DNA of 64,000 bases from Prostheceraeus crozeri. Taxonomy: Eukaryota; Platyhelminthes; Polycladida; Euryleptidae. Of this stretch, positions 34,281 to 43,967 are shown one piece after another. The DNA is taken from NCBI GenBank assembly GCA_907163375.1, contig CAJQUW010015346.1, positions 62,001 through 126,000 of the forward strand, in the 5' to 3' direction. Under the pieces are notes generated by a model, which was given only the letters and a program-made list of their open reading frames with translations, had not been told where the DNA came from and did no database searches. Within the stretch, counting starts at the first letter, position 1; every line of letters begins with the position of its first letter. The position numbers were made by a program, and so were the translations under genes.

Positions 34281-35864
34281 TTAATACCGACGGTAACTTG
34301 CAGAACAATGTTCCGGCGTTTCCGAGTGTATACATGTTTGTTCATGATAGGTGAACATACCATATTCATGACTATGATTGAACACATGTTGCCAGAGTTG
34401 TGGCGGATTGATTTTCAACGAATACCCTTCCACGATTTTAAAGTGAAGCACGTGAAAAACGCCCACTGTTGTATACGTCACCCACACCATATCAGGCAGG
34501 GGGATGGCTTGATTGAAAGCTTGCACAAATGATTGGAGGGTATAGTATTTCGTGGGTAAATTGAATCGTAATGGACTAGTGATATGAAATAGGGTATGAA
34601 AAATCTCAAAATAGTCTCCATGCTTGATGTTGAGAATATTGGGATGCTTCCTATCCTCGGTCTTATACTGTTGTGTCGGTTTTCCGTTTCGATACAAGTC
34701 ATGTGTCCCATTCAATGCATAGGGGACACTATTCTTTTCAAAGAGAGCGTCCAATTCCATGGTTTGTTTCTGAAGGATAAAGGAGGGAACATGAATCGTG
34801 CTGAGGGGGAATTCCAAGATCCATTCTTCCCACACGTATGTAGTCACTTGTTCTGCTTTGAAAATCTCATAGGCTTTAGATTGCTGGTCCATCTTGATTT
34901 CCATATCCTCCTTGCAATCGATGGTCAGTTCATAATGATAGGACATGGATGTGATGGTCCATGTCATGGGGGAGGGGAAGATGGTATTCAAATAGGTTTC
35001 CAACGAATAATAACCTGTGGGGGCGATATAACTCCACGTCTTATCACTCTCTAAATTCTTGTAATAAAACGATTCAGGTCTAGACACATAAACTAACAGT
35101 TTGTTCTCCTTGGATAATTGACAAAGATCCGTTTTCAACACAGTCACTTCTTCATTCACCTTATCTCGTTCACGAACGATCTCGTCAAGATTATCAGTTC
35201 CTGCAGTGGGTTTGAATTCTTTCACCATCCTTCTGAACTTTGTCAAACGTTCCTGTTTAACTTCAAAATCATGGAGAATATTCCCATACATCTCCATCAA
35301 ATCCACCAAACCATGATAGGCAAATACATTATAAGTGTTGTAGATATGATACTTTTCCGCAGGTGTGAAGGGAAGTGCATGTTGTCCCGTTTCATGCTGC
35401 ATATCCGCAAAACTGGCCAATACATTTTCTTTCCCATCTTTAGGATGGGAATGAACTAAATGATGAATGATGGGCCGTTTTGTGGCTTGTTCCTTTTGAA
35501 TCGATTTTCGAAAAGTCTTCAATAAGACAGTATCAAACAATCGCTTCTTGGCTCCGAATCTTTTAGAGACTAAAACACCCTCCATCTTGTGTTGACGTAG
35601 CATTCGCATCATGTTGCGGTACTTTGCATTCAGTGTGTTGATATAGGTATGCAAGAAATGGGTGGTGACTAAATCAGGAGCATCGGCTATATCGATGGTA
35701 GGATCGATCTTGTGTAACTGTGTATCAATCTCGTCATACAATTGATCAATACGGTTTCTGAACCATGGCAAATGTTTTTTCTTGGGATGTTGATAATCCT
35801 TTTCACTATCTTTTGGGGTGAGTGGATTTAGGAACTTCACTGGGAAAATAAATTGATTTTTCAT
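34281..35864 (-). CDS. Large virion-type protein with coiled coil and two PxGYYxLE modules
   Basis: An open frame of up to 535 codons; the ATG of MKNQFIFP at 35864 is the likelier start (35888 is also possible). The N-terminal 250 residues are charged and helical, with a coiled-coil candidate near LDEIVRERDKVNEEVTVLK. The C-terminal half has APTGYYSLETYLNTIFP and LPTKYYTLQSFVQAFNQ, two copies of a module also seen in the neighbouring virion genes. I do not recognise the family. The modules suggest a capsid-associated protein. Confidence 0.55.
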   Translation of the reverse strand: MKNQFIFPVKFLNPLTPKDSEKDYQHPKKKHLPWFRNRIDQLYDEIDTQLHKIDPTIDIADAPDLVTTHFLHTYINTLNAKYRNMMRMLRQHKMEGVLVSKRFGAKKRLFDTVLLKTFRKSIQKEQATKRPIIHHLVHSHPKDGKENVLASFADMQHETGQHALPFTPAEKYHIYNTYNVFAYHGLVDLMEMYGNILHDFEVKQERLTKFRRMVKEFKPTAGTDNLDEIVRERDKVNEEVTVLKTDLCQLSKENKLLVYVSRPESFYYKNLESDKTWSYIAPTGYYSLETYLNTIFPSPMTWTITSMSYHYELTIDCKEDMEIKMDQQSKAYEIFKAEQVTTYVWEEWILEFPLSTIHVPSFILQKQTMELDALFEKNSVPYALNGTHDLYRNGKPTQQYKTEDRKHPNILNIKHGDYFEIFHTLFHITSPLRFNLPTKYYTLQSFVQAFNQAIPLPDMVWVTYTTVGVFHVLHFKIVEGYSLKINPPQLWQHVFNHSHEYGMFTYHEQTCIHSETPEHCSASYRRY

Positions 35865-37018
35865 GGTGCGTGTTGGTAAAAAAACCATTTTTTAGAGGCC
35901 AAATGTTGCAATCGGAAAAAGGTGTGTTGATACATTCTCACTGCTTTCATCAACTCTCTCAGTTTAGGAAGAAGGGTGCGAAGATTATGAAACAGGCCTA
36001 TATACCCTCTGGGAATAGGAGGTGCCTTTGCATTGCGTTTGAGAGAGCTCACAAAGGTATTGGTCCACATCCACACAGCACGTGTCGTGTCATCACTCAG
36101 GGGTTGTATATCCTTATAGGTAACTGGGGGAGCAATGTAAACATTGGCTATTTTCTGCAATTCGGATATGATCCCATAATCCATAGCAGACAATGTATAA
36201 TTGGAAGCATGCTTCACATGAAAGGACAAACTGTTGGACGATTTAAACAATAATTTCCCCACACCAAACCATTCTAATTGTTTGAATAAATTGAGCACTG
36301 AGATTTCATTTCCCAACATACTTTCAATCCCATGTTTGGCAAAATGACAGCGGTGTAAGGGAATCACACTGAATCAATAGTCATGGGCGGGATATTTCTT
36401 TAAGTCACATTCCTTTCGATGAATGGTGAGACGTGTATGGATCCGAATGACATCCTTCAACGATAAATGATAGACACATTTGTCCAATAAGAGTGAGGTC
36501 GCCAAATGAGGGGAAAACACAAGGACGTAATGAAATGCGGAGAATTCCTTGATTTGAAACAGGGAAAATGGGGCAATGTCAATCACATAGACATCTGCTT
36601 CCTCTATGCCATTGCATCCATAATACAAGTAGGATGGATGTGTCGTGACAGTCATCATGTTGGAAATGGTACGACGTGTATATAATTCCAACGCTGTGAT
36701 AATGGGTACTCTTTTCACTTCCTCATCGGATTCAAAAATGGTGTGAAGACGGACCACATTGGTCCCTTCCATCGTATAATAAGGCAAATAGGTCTTCAAA
36801 TCTTTCGTATCATACATTTTTCCCACGGTAATATAACAATCTTCGGGAATCGTATCCAAATTATTCACATACCCAAACTTTTTCAAGCATGCTTCTCCTT
36901 TAGGAATAAAAAGTGGATTTTCCAGTCGTGTAAAGAAATGATTGGCTTTATTGTCATACAAATGGGGTTGAGTATTACTCAACAAGTACACATGTTGTTC
37001 CTCATGCAGTTCCTGCAT
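35861..37018 (-). pseudogene. Virion-type protein with the LLSN.QP N-terminus, broken
   Basis: Starts at MQELHEEQHVYLLSNTQP and shares that N-terminus (YLLSNTQPHLYDNKANHFFTR) with the collagen-stalked protein, so both may attach to the same partner on the capsid. The rest is beta-rich, with ITALELYTRRTISNMM and a C-terminal helical part around LKRNAKAPPIPRGYIGLFHNL. No enzyme motif. It has about one break. The ATG at 37018 lies 25 bases after a late-type motif. Confidence 0.5.
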
Positions 37019-37042
37019 GATTACAAAATCAATAGCGGCGTA

Positions 37043-37053
37043 CATTGCCTAGA
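37043..37053 (-). promoter_or_regulatory. Late-type motif, degenerate, before the LLSN protein gene
   Basis: TCTAGGCAATG on the minus strand, 25 bases before the ATG at 37018. It overlaps the end of the integrase gene. Confidence 0.4.
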
Positions 37054-38599
37054 GGTTCTAAGTCTGTCACCCATGAGTTCATCGAGGCCGGATAACCTTG
37101 CCAGTGCACAAAATATTCTGTACGTCCATTCCGACGTCGGGTCTTGAGCACTTTGTCCACTTGATATATTTCTTCCTCCCGATGAATCACTTGTAATTCC
37201 AGAGCATAAAAGGATCCTTTGATCTCTTCTCCACTCAAGTCTTTGATCTTGTACATTTTGGTACCATGGGGGTTCTTGAGAATGTTGGAGACAATGAACT
37301 CTTCCGTCGACCAATTCGCTTCATACCCCGTCCAAACGTTCCTTTATCACGTGAAATACGTACACGTGCTCCCACAGGGATAGACTTCCCCGGTACTGCA
37401 AACTTCCTATAGTTTCGTCGGAGACGTTTCGCATTGATTCGTTTCACTTCCTCGGTATTGGAGGCATTCACATCCATCGGGGTGAAACCTGTGGATGAAT
37501 GGGTGCTGTGATTGTATGCATACATGACATCTGCGATATAATCCACCCAATTCTTGTTATTGGTGGCTGTAAAGATACGTTCCAATTTATTCTTGACAGT
37601 ACGGTTCAATCGTTCGACATGGGCACATTTATAGGGACTGTAGATGGAAAACAATTCAATAGCGTGCTTGTCCAAGACTTCTTTCACCGGTAGGTTATAA
37701 AATTCACGTCCTTGATCCGTTTGTAGTCGTTGCGGGGTGAGAATGGTTGCGAAAATGGCTTCTAAAACCCCCGACACTTCTTTGGCACTCTTGGTCTTGA
37801 GAGGGAATGCCCAGGCTTTGCGTGTAAAGATGTCCATCACCATGAGAATATACTTATAGCCACGATTATGCTGTGCATACTTTTGATAATCGACAATATC
37901 CGCTTGAAATTGAATTTGCGGACCGCGTACACAACAGGGTTGGTCAAAACCCGCCCGTCGACTGAAAACCCCGTTTAACCCGCCCGGGCGGATGTTTCGG
38001 GCGGGTTATTCGGGTTTTTCTTTATCCCACCACATCGAGCAAGAATCGCTGTGTTCGCTAGCGTCACCTTTGCAGAAGTAACTCATCACAGCTTTAGGGC
38101 TTTTAAGGTTTGTTACAGGAGAACTTTGTCGTTAAATTCACAATCACAAGTGTATGTACATGTACGAGTAGACCAGTATTCTGTACCGCTATACAGGGAT
38201 AAGAGTATTCTCCACAGCTGGTTTAGTGTAGTCGAATTTACGACACCTGTTGAAGGTGGCGAAAGTTGGTCGCCTGGTAACAGTTTCAAGGATCCTGCAC
38301 ATGGTTGACGACAATGAAAGTGCAGGATCTGTCGAGGAGTGTCTTCTTGAGTCTGATCAACTAAATTGATTTCGTTTGTAGTTTTGTTGTAAGTTTTTAT
38401 GACCAGTACTGGTCTTGGTATCATGTTTTTGGTCTGGAAATGATGATGTAAGAAATATGTAGATTAGTGGTTGATTCAGAATCAATCTACACATGCTTAT
38501 AAAAATTCTGAACCGTAATTTAATTTGTTTTTAATGATTTTTGAGAGTTATGAAAATACAATTTATAAGTAAAAGTCTTGACACGCAATCACGTCTTGT

Positions 38600-38697
38600 T
38601 TATTGCTTTCAATGTCAGGTTGACCCTGATTGCCAATACATTGGCAAAACTGAAAGACGATTGCACCAACGTAAATTTGAACACTTACCGTAAAACC
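38600..38697 (+). mobile_element. Penelope-like GIY-YIG fragment, left piece
   Basis: Encodes QYIGKTERRLHQRKFEH, the YIG and Arg motifs of a Penelope-type GIY-YIG endonuclease. It stops at the pogo insertion and resumes at 39517. Confidence 0.75.
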
Positions 38698-39516
38698 TCT
38701 ATTTGAACGGCATGCCGCTCTATTTTTCAAACCTTTCCCCGCACTGCCGTTTAATTAGAGGTCCCGTTCAATTAGAGGGTGCCGTTCTATTTTTCGACTA
38801 GCTGATCAGAATTTAGAGATGAAATTTTCAGTAATTTTTATCTTAAATCTGTAAATTTTATCGATGAAAAGCGAAAACATGTAACATAAGAACTCTGCAT
38901 ATACCGGTATCTATTTGACAAAAGTTAACAAACACAGGTTACCGGTAATCACTGGTTAGAAATCACAAACTCACTAGTGAAAATCAAGTGACACGTCGCT
39001 GTTGTAGCTGTCCTCGTCATTCGCATCACCTTCAGCATCATCGTCAAAGTTCTGATTGATTCCACGTTTGACACAAGCATTGGCTCGGGCTTGCCGGAGA
39101 AGTTGCAAACCAGTCTGAATTGGACCGTCCGAGTCTGACTTGAAACAATGGATCTGGCAATCCTCCGAGCCGTCGAGAGCGTTGGTCAGTCCGCATCCTT
39201 TGAATGACTTGATGATCAGATCCTTCGGCAGCTGATACCAGGCATCGACAATCCATTTCAAGTATACTTCCATTGATGGCGCTCGCATGTTGTCGGATTT
39301 GGTGCAGCTCTTCTCGCCGTGCAACATCCAATTCTCGTAGAACTGTCTGACTTTGGTCTTGAATGGGGCATTCCAGGAGCTCCATAGCATTCTACAAACT
39401 ATTTTCCTGTTTTACACGTTTTGCAGAAGATTATTTCAGTCATGTAATTGATGTAGGAGATGAATTCATCAAAGTGTCGTTAAATTAGAGGTGACGTTCA
39501 ATTAGAGGTTTTACGG
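38698..39516 (-). mobile_element. pogo-type element, internally deleted, in the Penelope piece
   Basis: Inverted ends of about 25 bases (CCGTAAAACCTCTA and on) flanked by TA at 38696-38697 and 39517-39518. Length 819 bp. It keeps only the end of a pogo/Tigger transposase on the minus strand. Removing it with one TA restores the reading of the Penelope frame (FEHL-SGNSAIAKH), which fixes the insertion point to the base. Confidence 0.88.
38974..39390 (-). pseudogene. pogo/Tigger-type transposase, C-terminal part
   Basis: 138 codons open. YLKWIVDAWYQLPKDLIIKSFKGCGLTNALDGSED is the conserved end of a pogo-like DDE transposase family, followed by a short variable region and an acidic tail (DDDAEGDANDEDSYNSD). 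The HTH and catalytic domains are missing through internal deletion. Confidence 0.8.
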
Positions 39517-39710
39517 TAAGTGGCAATAGTGCCATCGCTAAACACATAGAACATTGTAGTCATTGTTTTCTTCATTACAATGATTGCTTTAAAATTAATA
39601 ATCGTGGAAATTCCGACTCTGAGATTAGTATAGCTGAATCTTTGAAAATTTTCAATAGTAACTCATTGCTTAACCGAACATTAGGTTATAATGGTAGCTC
39701 TTATTTCTGA
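39517..39710 (+). mobile_element. Penelope-like GIY-YIG fragment, right piece
   Basis: Encodes SGNSAIAKHIEHC, then SEISIAESLKIFNSNSLLN ending at TGA. The Glu of the AESL stretch and the Asn near the end are as in family members. With 38600-38697 it forms one 3' Penelope fragment, different from the copy at 8240-9340. Confidence 0.75.
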
Positions 39711-40401
39711 AAAATATTTAACTAATTTGTATATACGTAGTCTTTAAATAAGCTTCTCTTTTGTTGCACAGAGTTGAATCCACGTGACTCTCATGAAACT
39801 GAACAAAAGTCTTAGTTTTTGCTTACATGTACACATACACGTACGCAGCGCATCTTAATTCTCTCGAGTTAGAGGCACCATTTCACAAAAATGCATGATA
39901 CCGTGTAAACAAGCAGTAAATTGCAGAAATCCTTTGAGGTGAAAAATCCGAAAATCCCGCCCGTTCAACCCGATAATGAAAAACCCGAAAAACCCCCGGG
40001 CGGGTTTTTCGGGTGACCAACCCTGACTACACGATACGGGTGTAAGGGCTTAATACGATGCAATCGAGATTTTTGAAGGGTGTAGTCGGTTGACGCATTA
40101 GCCATTGTTTGACTTTTGTTTTTGAATAATGTGAAGCAGCAGCAAGTGCATTGACGCTTCCGTAGCTAGCGGGATGTTTGGGATTGCAATAAATCTTCTG
40201 CAAAACTTCCTCCATCGACACAATCTGCTTGGAATTGACGTGGGGGTTGAAGATGTGCGGTATTCCCGTTGGAACAACAATTAAAGCTCGCCGTGATGGT
40301 ATACTGTGTCTCTGCGCTGTCGTCTGCGTTGCCTTGGCCGCAACAACTCCCAAAGATACGCGATAAGAATGAGGAGGCAATTGGCGCGGCTTCCGTTGCC
40401 A

Positions 40402-41604
40402 TTACTTGAATGGTGACCCATAGGATCCCAATTCAAGAACTCCTTTTTTACTTAAACGAGTATTTATGGATGATTTCAATGGAGAACGCTTAGTCTTAGG
40501 AGATTTGACAACAGAAGGTTTGACGACTTTCCCTTTAGATGAGGTTCTCTTGAGGACGGGTGGTTCTGCGACGTGAGTGAGCGGAGGTTTTGTGACGTGA
40601 GTGAGCGGAGGTTTTGTGACGTGAGTGAGCGGAGGTTTTGTTGTTTTTTCGAATCTCTTCCCACTATCATCGTCCAAATTGAAAAATTGGCGACGAAATT
40701 TATCGAACAAATACATACGGGCGTTCCATGCAGCGATATTATTAGTGGTAGGACGGTGACGAACAATATCTCGTGCAATACGGTCAAGATGGGCTTGTTG
40801 AGGATTCATCATCATGTTTCTCACCATCTGATCTTCCGCTTGACGTTGCAACATGGTCGACATCAGTTTGGTAGTGTCACCACCACCCATTTGCTGTCCA
40901 CCACCGGTGTGTTCATTCATTTCAGATTTGGGAACCACCACTAATTCACTAAAGTCCATTTTCGTTTTATTGGGTCTTTTGCTTAACTTAAACACAATCA
41001 TAGGTGGATTAAATAAGTTGGCGCGAAATCGGTACTCAAACGGACAATTTGTAGTGAAATCAACAAAGAGGTAGGCATAATTCCCATACTTTGGAACCAA
41101 TGTCGTTAAAATATCATGCACTACGCTCATATTGCCTTTCGGGAGCATTTTCCCCATGAATTGAGCCAATTGTTGTTGATTTCTCGGACTATTGAAGGCG
41201 ACCAAATAATGGACATTGCCATTACGAATACGTTGTTCTTTGTCACCATACAAATACTGTGTGATTTGCAGTGCGAAAAACCGTTTATGATGAGATCCTC
41301 TTAAAAATAATCCCGTAACAGTTTCATTGTTTTGAGATTCCTGCTGTAAATCATCGAGAATAATTAAATCATTTTCTTGCAACTGATCAAAATCATCTTG
41401 GGTAGGGACACCCATTTTCAATATCACATCTTGTAAATCTTCATGAAATGGACTTTCTATCCCATAATACTACCAGACTTTACGAATGGGCTTTTTAAAT
41501 AAAGTATGACGATTCTTGATCATATTCGCCACAAACGTGGACTTTCCCGGTTTACTAGGACCCGAGACAATCATGGATGAGTCATTCTCTAAACGGAAAT
41601 CCAT
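40402..41604 (-). pseudogene. FtsK/HerA-type packaging ATPase with basic repeat tail, broken
   Basis: DNA-packaging ATPase. Walker A is seen in SGPSKPGKSTFV (about 41550-41585), Walker B in LIILDDLQQES. After the ATPase core comes an unusual tail: a linker with GGGQQMGGGD, a helix rich in Met/Arg/Gln, three copies of TKPPLTHV and a Lys/Ser/Pro-rich basic end (KVVKPSVVKSPKTKRSPLK). Polinton ATPases are usually shorter, so the tail may be a fused core-type protein. A break lies between the two Walker regions. The start is the ATG at 41604. Confidence 0.85.
40570..40641. repeat. 24-bp coding repeat in the ATPase tail
   Basis: Three copies of a 24-bp unit (plus strand GTGACGTGAGTGAGCGGAGG) encode TKPPLTHV on the minus strand. 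Confidence 0.9.
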
Positions 41605-41654
41605 CTTGTCGAATCATAAAAGACAGACATATATTCCATTCATCATGTATTAAA

Positions 41655-41665
41655 CATAACTTAAA
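41655..41665 (-). promoter_or_regulatory. Late-type motif upstream of the ATPase
   Basis: TTTAAGTTATG on the minus strand, 51 bases before the ATG at 41604, more distant than at other genes; ATGs at 41643 and 41646 lie nearer. Confidence 0.4.
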
Positions 41666-43166
41666 ATTGTTTCCAGAACAAAGAATCATTTCTAGAATAA
41701 AGAAGAGGTGGTATAAAACGTCCACGTGTACATTTCCTAAAGAGTGAGTTTTCAAGAGCAGTCACCATTTCACTCATCAATGTCCTTTCCATGTCATTGG
41801 TAAGAGGATTCATATTGTACCGTGCAAATGCTTCCTTCAACATATTGGGAAAGACTCGACGATGGATTTCGTAGGTACTACGAACAATGAAATAATGTTC
41901 AATATAGTTCAACACAGACCACTTCTCATTGACACACTGTCCTGCTTTGTACCATGAGGATGACACATACCACTGACTCTCCTGGTTGTGTTCCACCATA
42001 TCCTTGAACATTTCGAGGAATCGATTGATCCATTTCTCGGCTTGTGTTTGATCACCGTCAAAGATATGCAGCGAGTGTGACTCTTCCCGGATGCGAATGT
42101 ACACGCCGAGTGCTTGCGCCTTGGCATAATCCGTCCGCATCATCCTCCAATCCTCCTCCTCAGTGGGTTGAGCACTCCACCTCTGAGAAATCATGCTTGT
42201 CATCTCATCCTCCTTTTGTTTCATAAGTACATAGCTGTCGCCCTCTGATTGGGATAGATGATCGAGATCATCTATAAAGTGTTTGAGTTCCTCCCAATCA
42301 ATGTCATGTTTAGGTTGCACCATGTGTATCAGATTAAATAAACCACTGGAGTGAATGTGTGCCACCTTTGTCTTCTTCTTTTCCTCCACCGCTGTGCTCT
42401 GACATTCCTCCACATGTTTGATACGGACTTGGACTTGATCCACAGTAAAACACAGTTTCAGAGTCTTTGTCTGTGGATTACAGTACATGCCTGTGACGCG
42501 GAAGATGGTATTTGCTTGAAGGAAGGTATTCTCCATGAGATTGGAAAGAAGATGTCCAATATTGGCCAAACTATACTTCTTGTTCTTTCCATTCTCCTTC
42601 ATCAGGAAGATGGGCGTGTCCTGCTTCAGCTTCATAAAGACACTGTCGTAGGCCGATTTCTTGTGTACATAACCGAGACAGGAGATGAGGTTGTAGGCAG
42701 ATTCGGGTTGGACTTGTTTGTAGAGGGATTGTATCGCATCTTCCAACGTCTCCAAATCGCGTGAAACTGTTTGAGAAATGGTGAAGAGGGAGGAGATTTG
42801 ATCGGAACCGTACCCAGTGTCATTGTACGTTTGTGCACGCCATCCATAAAATCCCGTGGCAAACACAAGTTTTGAGATGTCTCGTCGTGATCGCCAATCC
42901 ATCGCATCCATCGTCGCATTCTCTCCGCGAATGGGATAATATCCAGTGATACCCCATTTCTTGCCCAATACCAGACGTGTGCTGGGCAGAGGCTCCAACT
43001 GTGTATGTGCCTTGGTAAGGTAGTTCTTCTCGGCTTTCCCATTCGTATGGAAATAGGGTTCCTTCGCTTCAACAAAGACTGGCTTCGATTTCGGTGTATT
43101 TGACGAATACGTGACTTTCACCTTCTTCGCGAGAAGAGCTTCCAACGTGTTCGTACGTTTACCCAT
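41661..43166 (-). CDS. 501-residue protein, TATA-driven, unknown function
   Basis: The longest whole ORF of the element after the 535-codon one. It has a basic N-terminus (MGKRTNTLEALLAKKVKV), then GITGYYPIRG, a mixed alpha/beta middle, an acidic stretch (WEELKHFIDDLDHLSQSEGD) and a helical C-terminus. No catalytic motif is evident and I do not recognise the family. A TATA box 32 bases upstream and the lack of a late-type motif group it with the polymerase and exonuclease, which suggests an early or replication role. Confidence 0.75.
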   Translation of the reverse strand: MGKRTNTLEALLAKKVKVTYSSNTPKSKPVFVEAKEPYFHTNGKAEKNYLTKAHTQLEPLPSTRLVLGKKWGITGYYPIRGENATMDAMDWRSRRDISKLVFATGFYGWRAQTYNDTGYGSDQISSLFTISQTVSRDLETLEDAIQSLYKQVQPESAYNLISCLGYVHKKSAYDSVFMKLKQDTPIFLMKENGKNKKYSLANIGHLLSNLMENTFLQANTIFRVTGMYCNPQTKTLKLCFTVDQVQVRIKHVEECQSTAVEEKKKTKVAHIHSSGLFNLIHMVQPKHDIDWEELKHFIDDLDHLSQSEGDSYVLMKQKEDEMTSMISQRWSAQPTEEEDWRMMRTDYAKAQALGVYIRIREESHSLHIFDGDQTQAEKWINRFLEMFKDMVEHNQESQWYVSSSWYKAGQCVNEKWSVLNYIEHYFIVRSTYEIHRRVFPNMLKEAFARYNMNPLTNDMERTLMSEMVTALENSLFRKCTRGRFIPPLLYSRNDSLFWKQF

Positions 43167-43197
43167 GACTGAATGAAAATGATTGAAATGGCTCAGT

Positions 43198-43205
43198 TTA
43201 TATAG
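43198..43205 (-). promoter_or_regulatory. TATA box of the 501-residue gene
   Basis: TATATAAA on the minus strand, ending 32 bases before the ATG at 43166. Confidence 0.7.
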
Positions 43206-43269
43206 AGTTGAGCGTGGGAAAATTTCTTCTCATTGGTTGACACCCACGCATACAAGTGCTCTGATTTGT

Positions 43270-43640
43270 GCTCCGTGAAATTCACGATGAATCATTCATT
43301 TTTGGTGGTGTACGGGACTTGTCCCTTTTTGTAGGTCAAATTCGCGAGAAAACGCTTGATTTCATGGGAATTTGCTGAGTCATTTTACGATAACATCGGT
43401 CGATTTGGTGTGGAAAAGTACCTCAGAATTCTCGATAAATCACCTGATTTTACGAGAATTTGTAACAGAGTGATTTCTTCAAAGTCACAGTGAATCGATT
43501 GATATCATGGGAAAATAATACATCAAATCCGTAGTATTTTAAACGATGTCATGGGAAAATCAACCTTTAAATCTTCGGTACATCGTTTGATTTCATAGGA
43601 ATTTTACTGTGTGAAAGTGACTTATTCACAATCTCCGGTA
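43270..43640. repeat. Degenerate repeats matching the tail of the next gene
   Basis: Imperfect units of about 65-70 bases contain CGNTTGATTTCATGGGAATTT. Within the adjoining gene the same unit encodes IPMKSNDLPEI and KIPMKSNDVPKI, so the coding repeat appears to have extended beyond the present stop codon. No gene is visible in 43270-43560. Confidence 0.65.
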
Positions 43641-43929
43641 AATCGTTCGATTTCATGGGAATTTCATTGTGCGGTTTGGTGGGATTGAGTATAGGCGTTT
43701 TGGACATATCATAGTTGAATACTTCCACATCTAGTAAGGGTTTTCTACTAGCTTTACGTTTTTTGATATCTTTCATCATTTTTCGACCAGATAAGAGGGA
43801 AACCAAAATGAATATGACGAGTGTAAAGAATTGTGATAGGGTTTCTCTGAATGAACCAATGAGTGAACATTTTAAATCTCCTCCATTGGCTGTTGAAATA
43901 GTGTTCACTATGGATTGAACATTGTACAT
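43567..43929 (-). CDS. Small single-pass membrane protein with C-terminal repeats
   Basis: 120 residues. A hydrophobic segment FFTLVIFILVSLLSG (about residues 35-49) is followed by a basic stretch KKRKASRK, so the protein probably spans a membrane once with the C-terminus inside. The end has two copies of an IPMKSND unit. Late-type motif 28 bases before the ATG. Family unknown. Confidence 0.6.
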   Translation of the reverse strand: MYNVQSIVNTISTANGGDLKCSLIGSFRETLSQFFTLVIFILVSLLSGRKMMKDIKKRKASRKPLLDVEVFNYDMSKTPILNPTKPHNEIPMKSNDLPEIVNKSLSHSKIPMKSNDVPKI

Positions 43930-43956
43930 GATGACGCTGTTGATGACGTGGGTATG

Positions 43957-43967
43957 GTTTACTTAGT
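43957..43967 (-). promoter_or_regulatory. Late-type motif before the membrane protein gene
   Basis: ACTAAGTAAAC on the minus strand, 28 bases before the ATG at 43929. Confidence 0.6.

Larger units (their letters stand above)
37935..40025. mobile_element. hAT-like insertion within the integrase, carrying nested elements
   Basis: Ends are CAGGGTTGGTCA at 37935 and the inverse TGACCAACCCTG to 40025, followed by about 90 bases of AACCCG/CGGGTT-rich inverted sequence on each side. A probable 8-bp target duplication matches at six of eight bases (37927-37934 and 40027-40034). No hAT transposase is seen. Inside is a Penelope-like piece that is itself split by a pogo-type element. Confidence 0.7.
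37029..40402 (-). pseudogene. Retroviral-type integrase with C-terminal chromodomain, split by an insertion
   Basis: Integrase of the Polinton. The N-terminal part, right of the insertion, has IYCNPKHPASYGSVNALAA and KVKQWLMRQ, the typical Polinton zinc/helix region. Left of it are the catalytic core (QADIVDYQ with the first Asp, LQTDQGREFYN with the second, HVERLNRTVKNKLE with the Glu), an SH3-like strand region (GARVRISRDKGTF) and a chromodomain (YQVDKVLKTRRRNGRTEYFVHWQGY). The insertion at 37935-40025 interrupts it and there are other breaks. Chromodomains in such integrases bind modified histones and direct insertion. Confidence 0.9.

Noticed and set aside
34266-35459. Several plus-strand ORFs of 80-150 codons
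   Set aside because: They are shadows of the minus-strand virion gene, with no domain pattern of their own.
38113-38424. Minus-strand ORF with LLPGDQLSPPSTGVV, faintly like the end of a Ty3-type pol protein
   Set aside because: The likeness is short and degenerate; no LTR, integrase or other pol part is nearby within the hAT-like insertion.
40027-40034. Exact 8-bp target duplication for the hAT-like insertion
   Set aside because: Only six of eight bases agree and one base of offset is needed, so it is recorded as probable, not exact.
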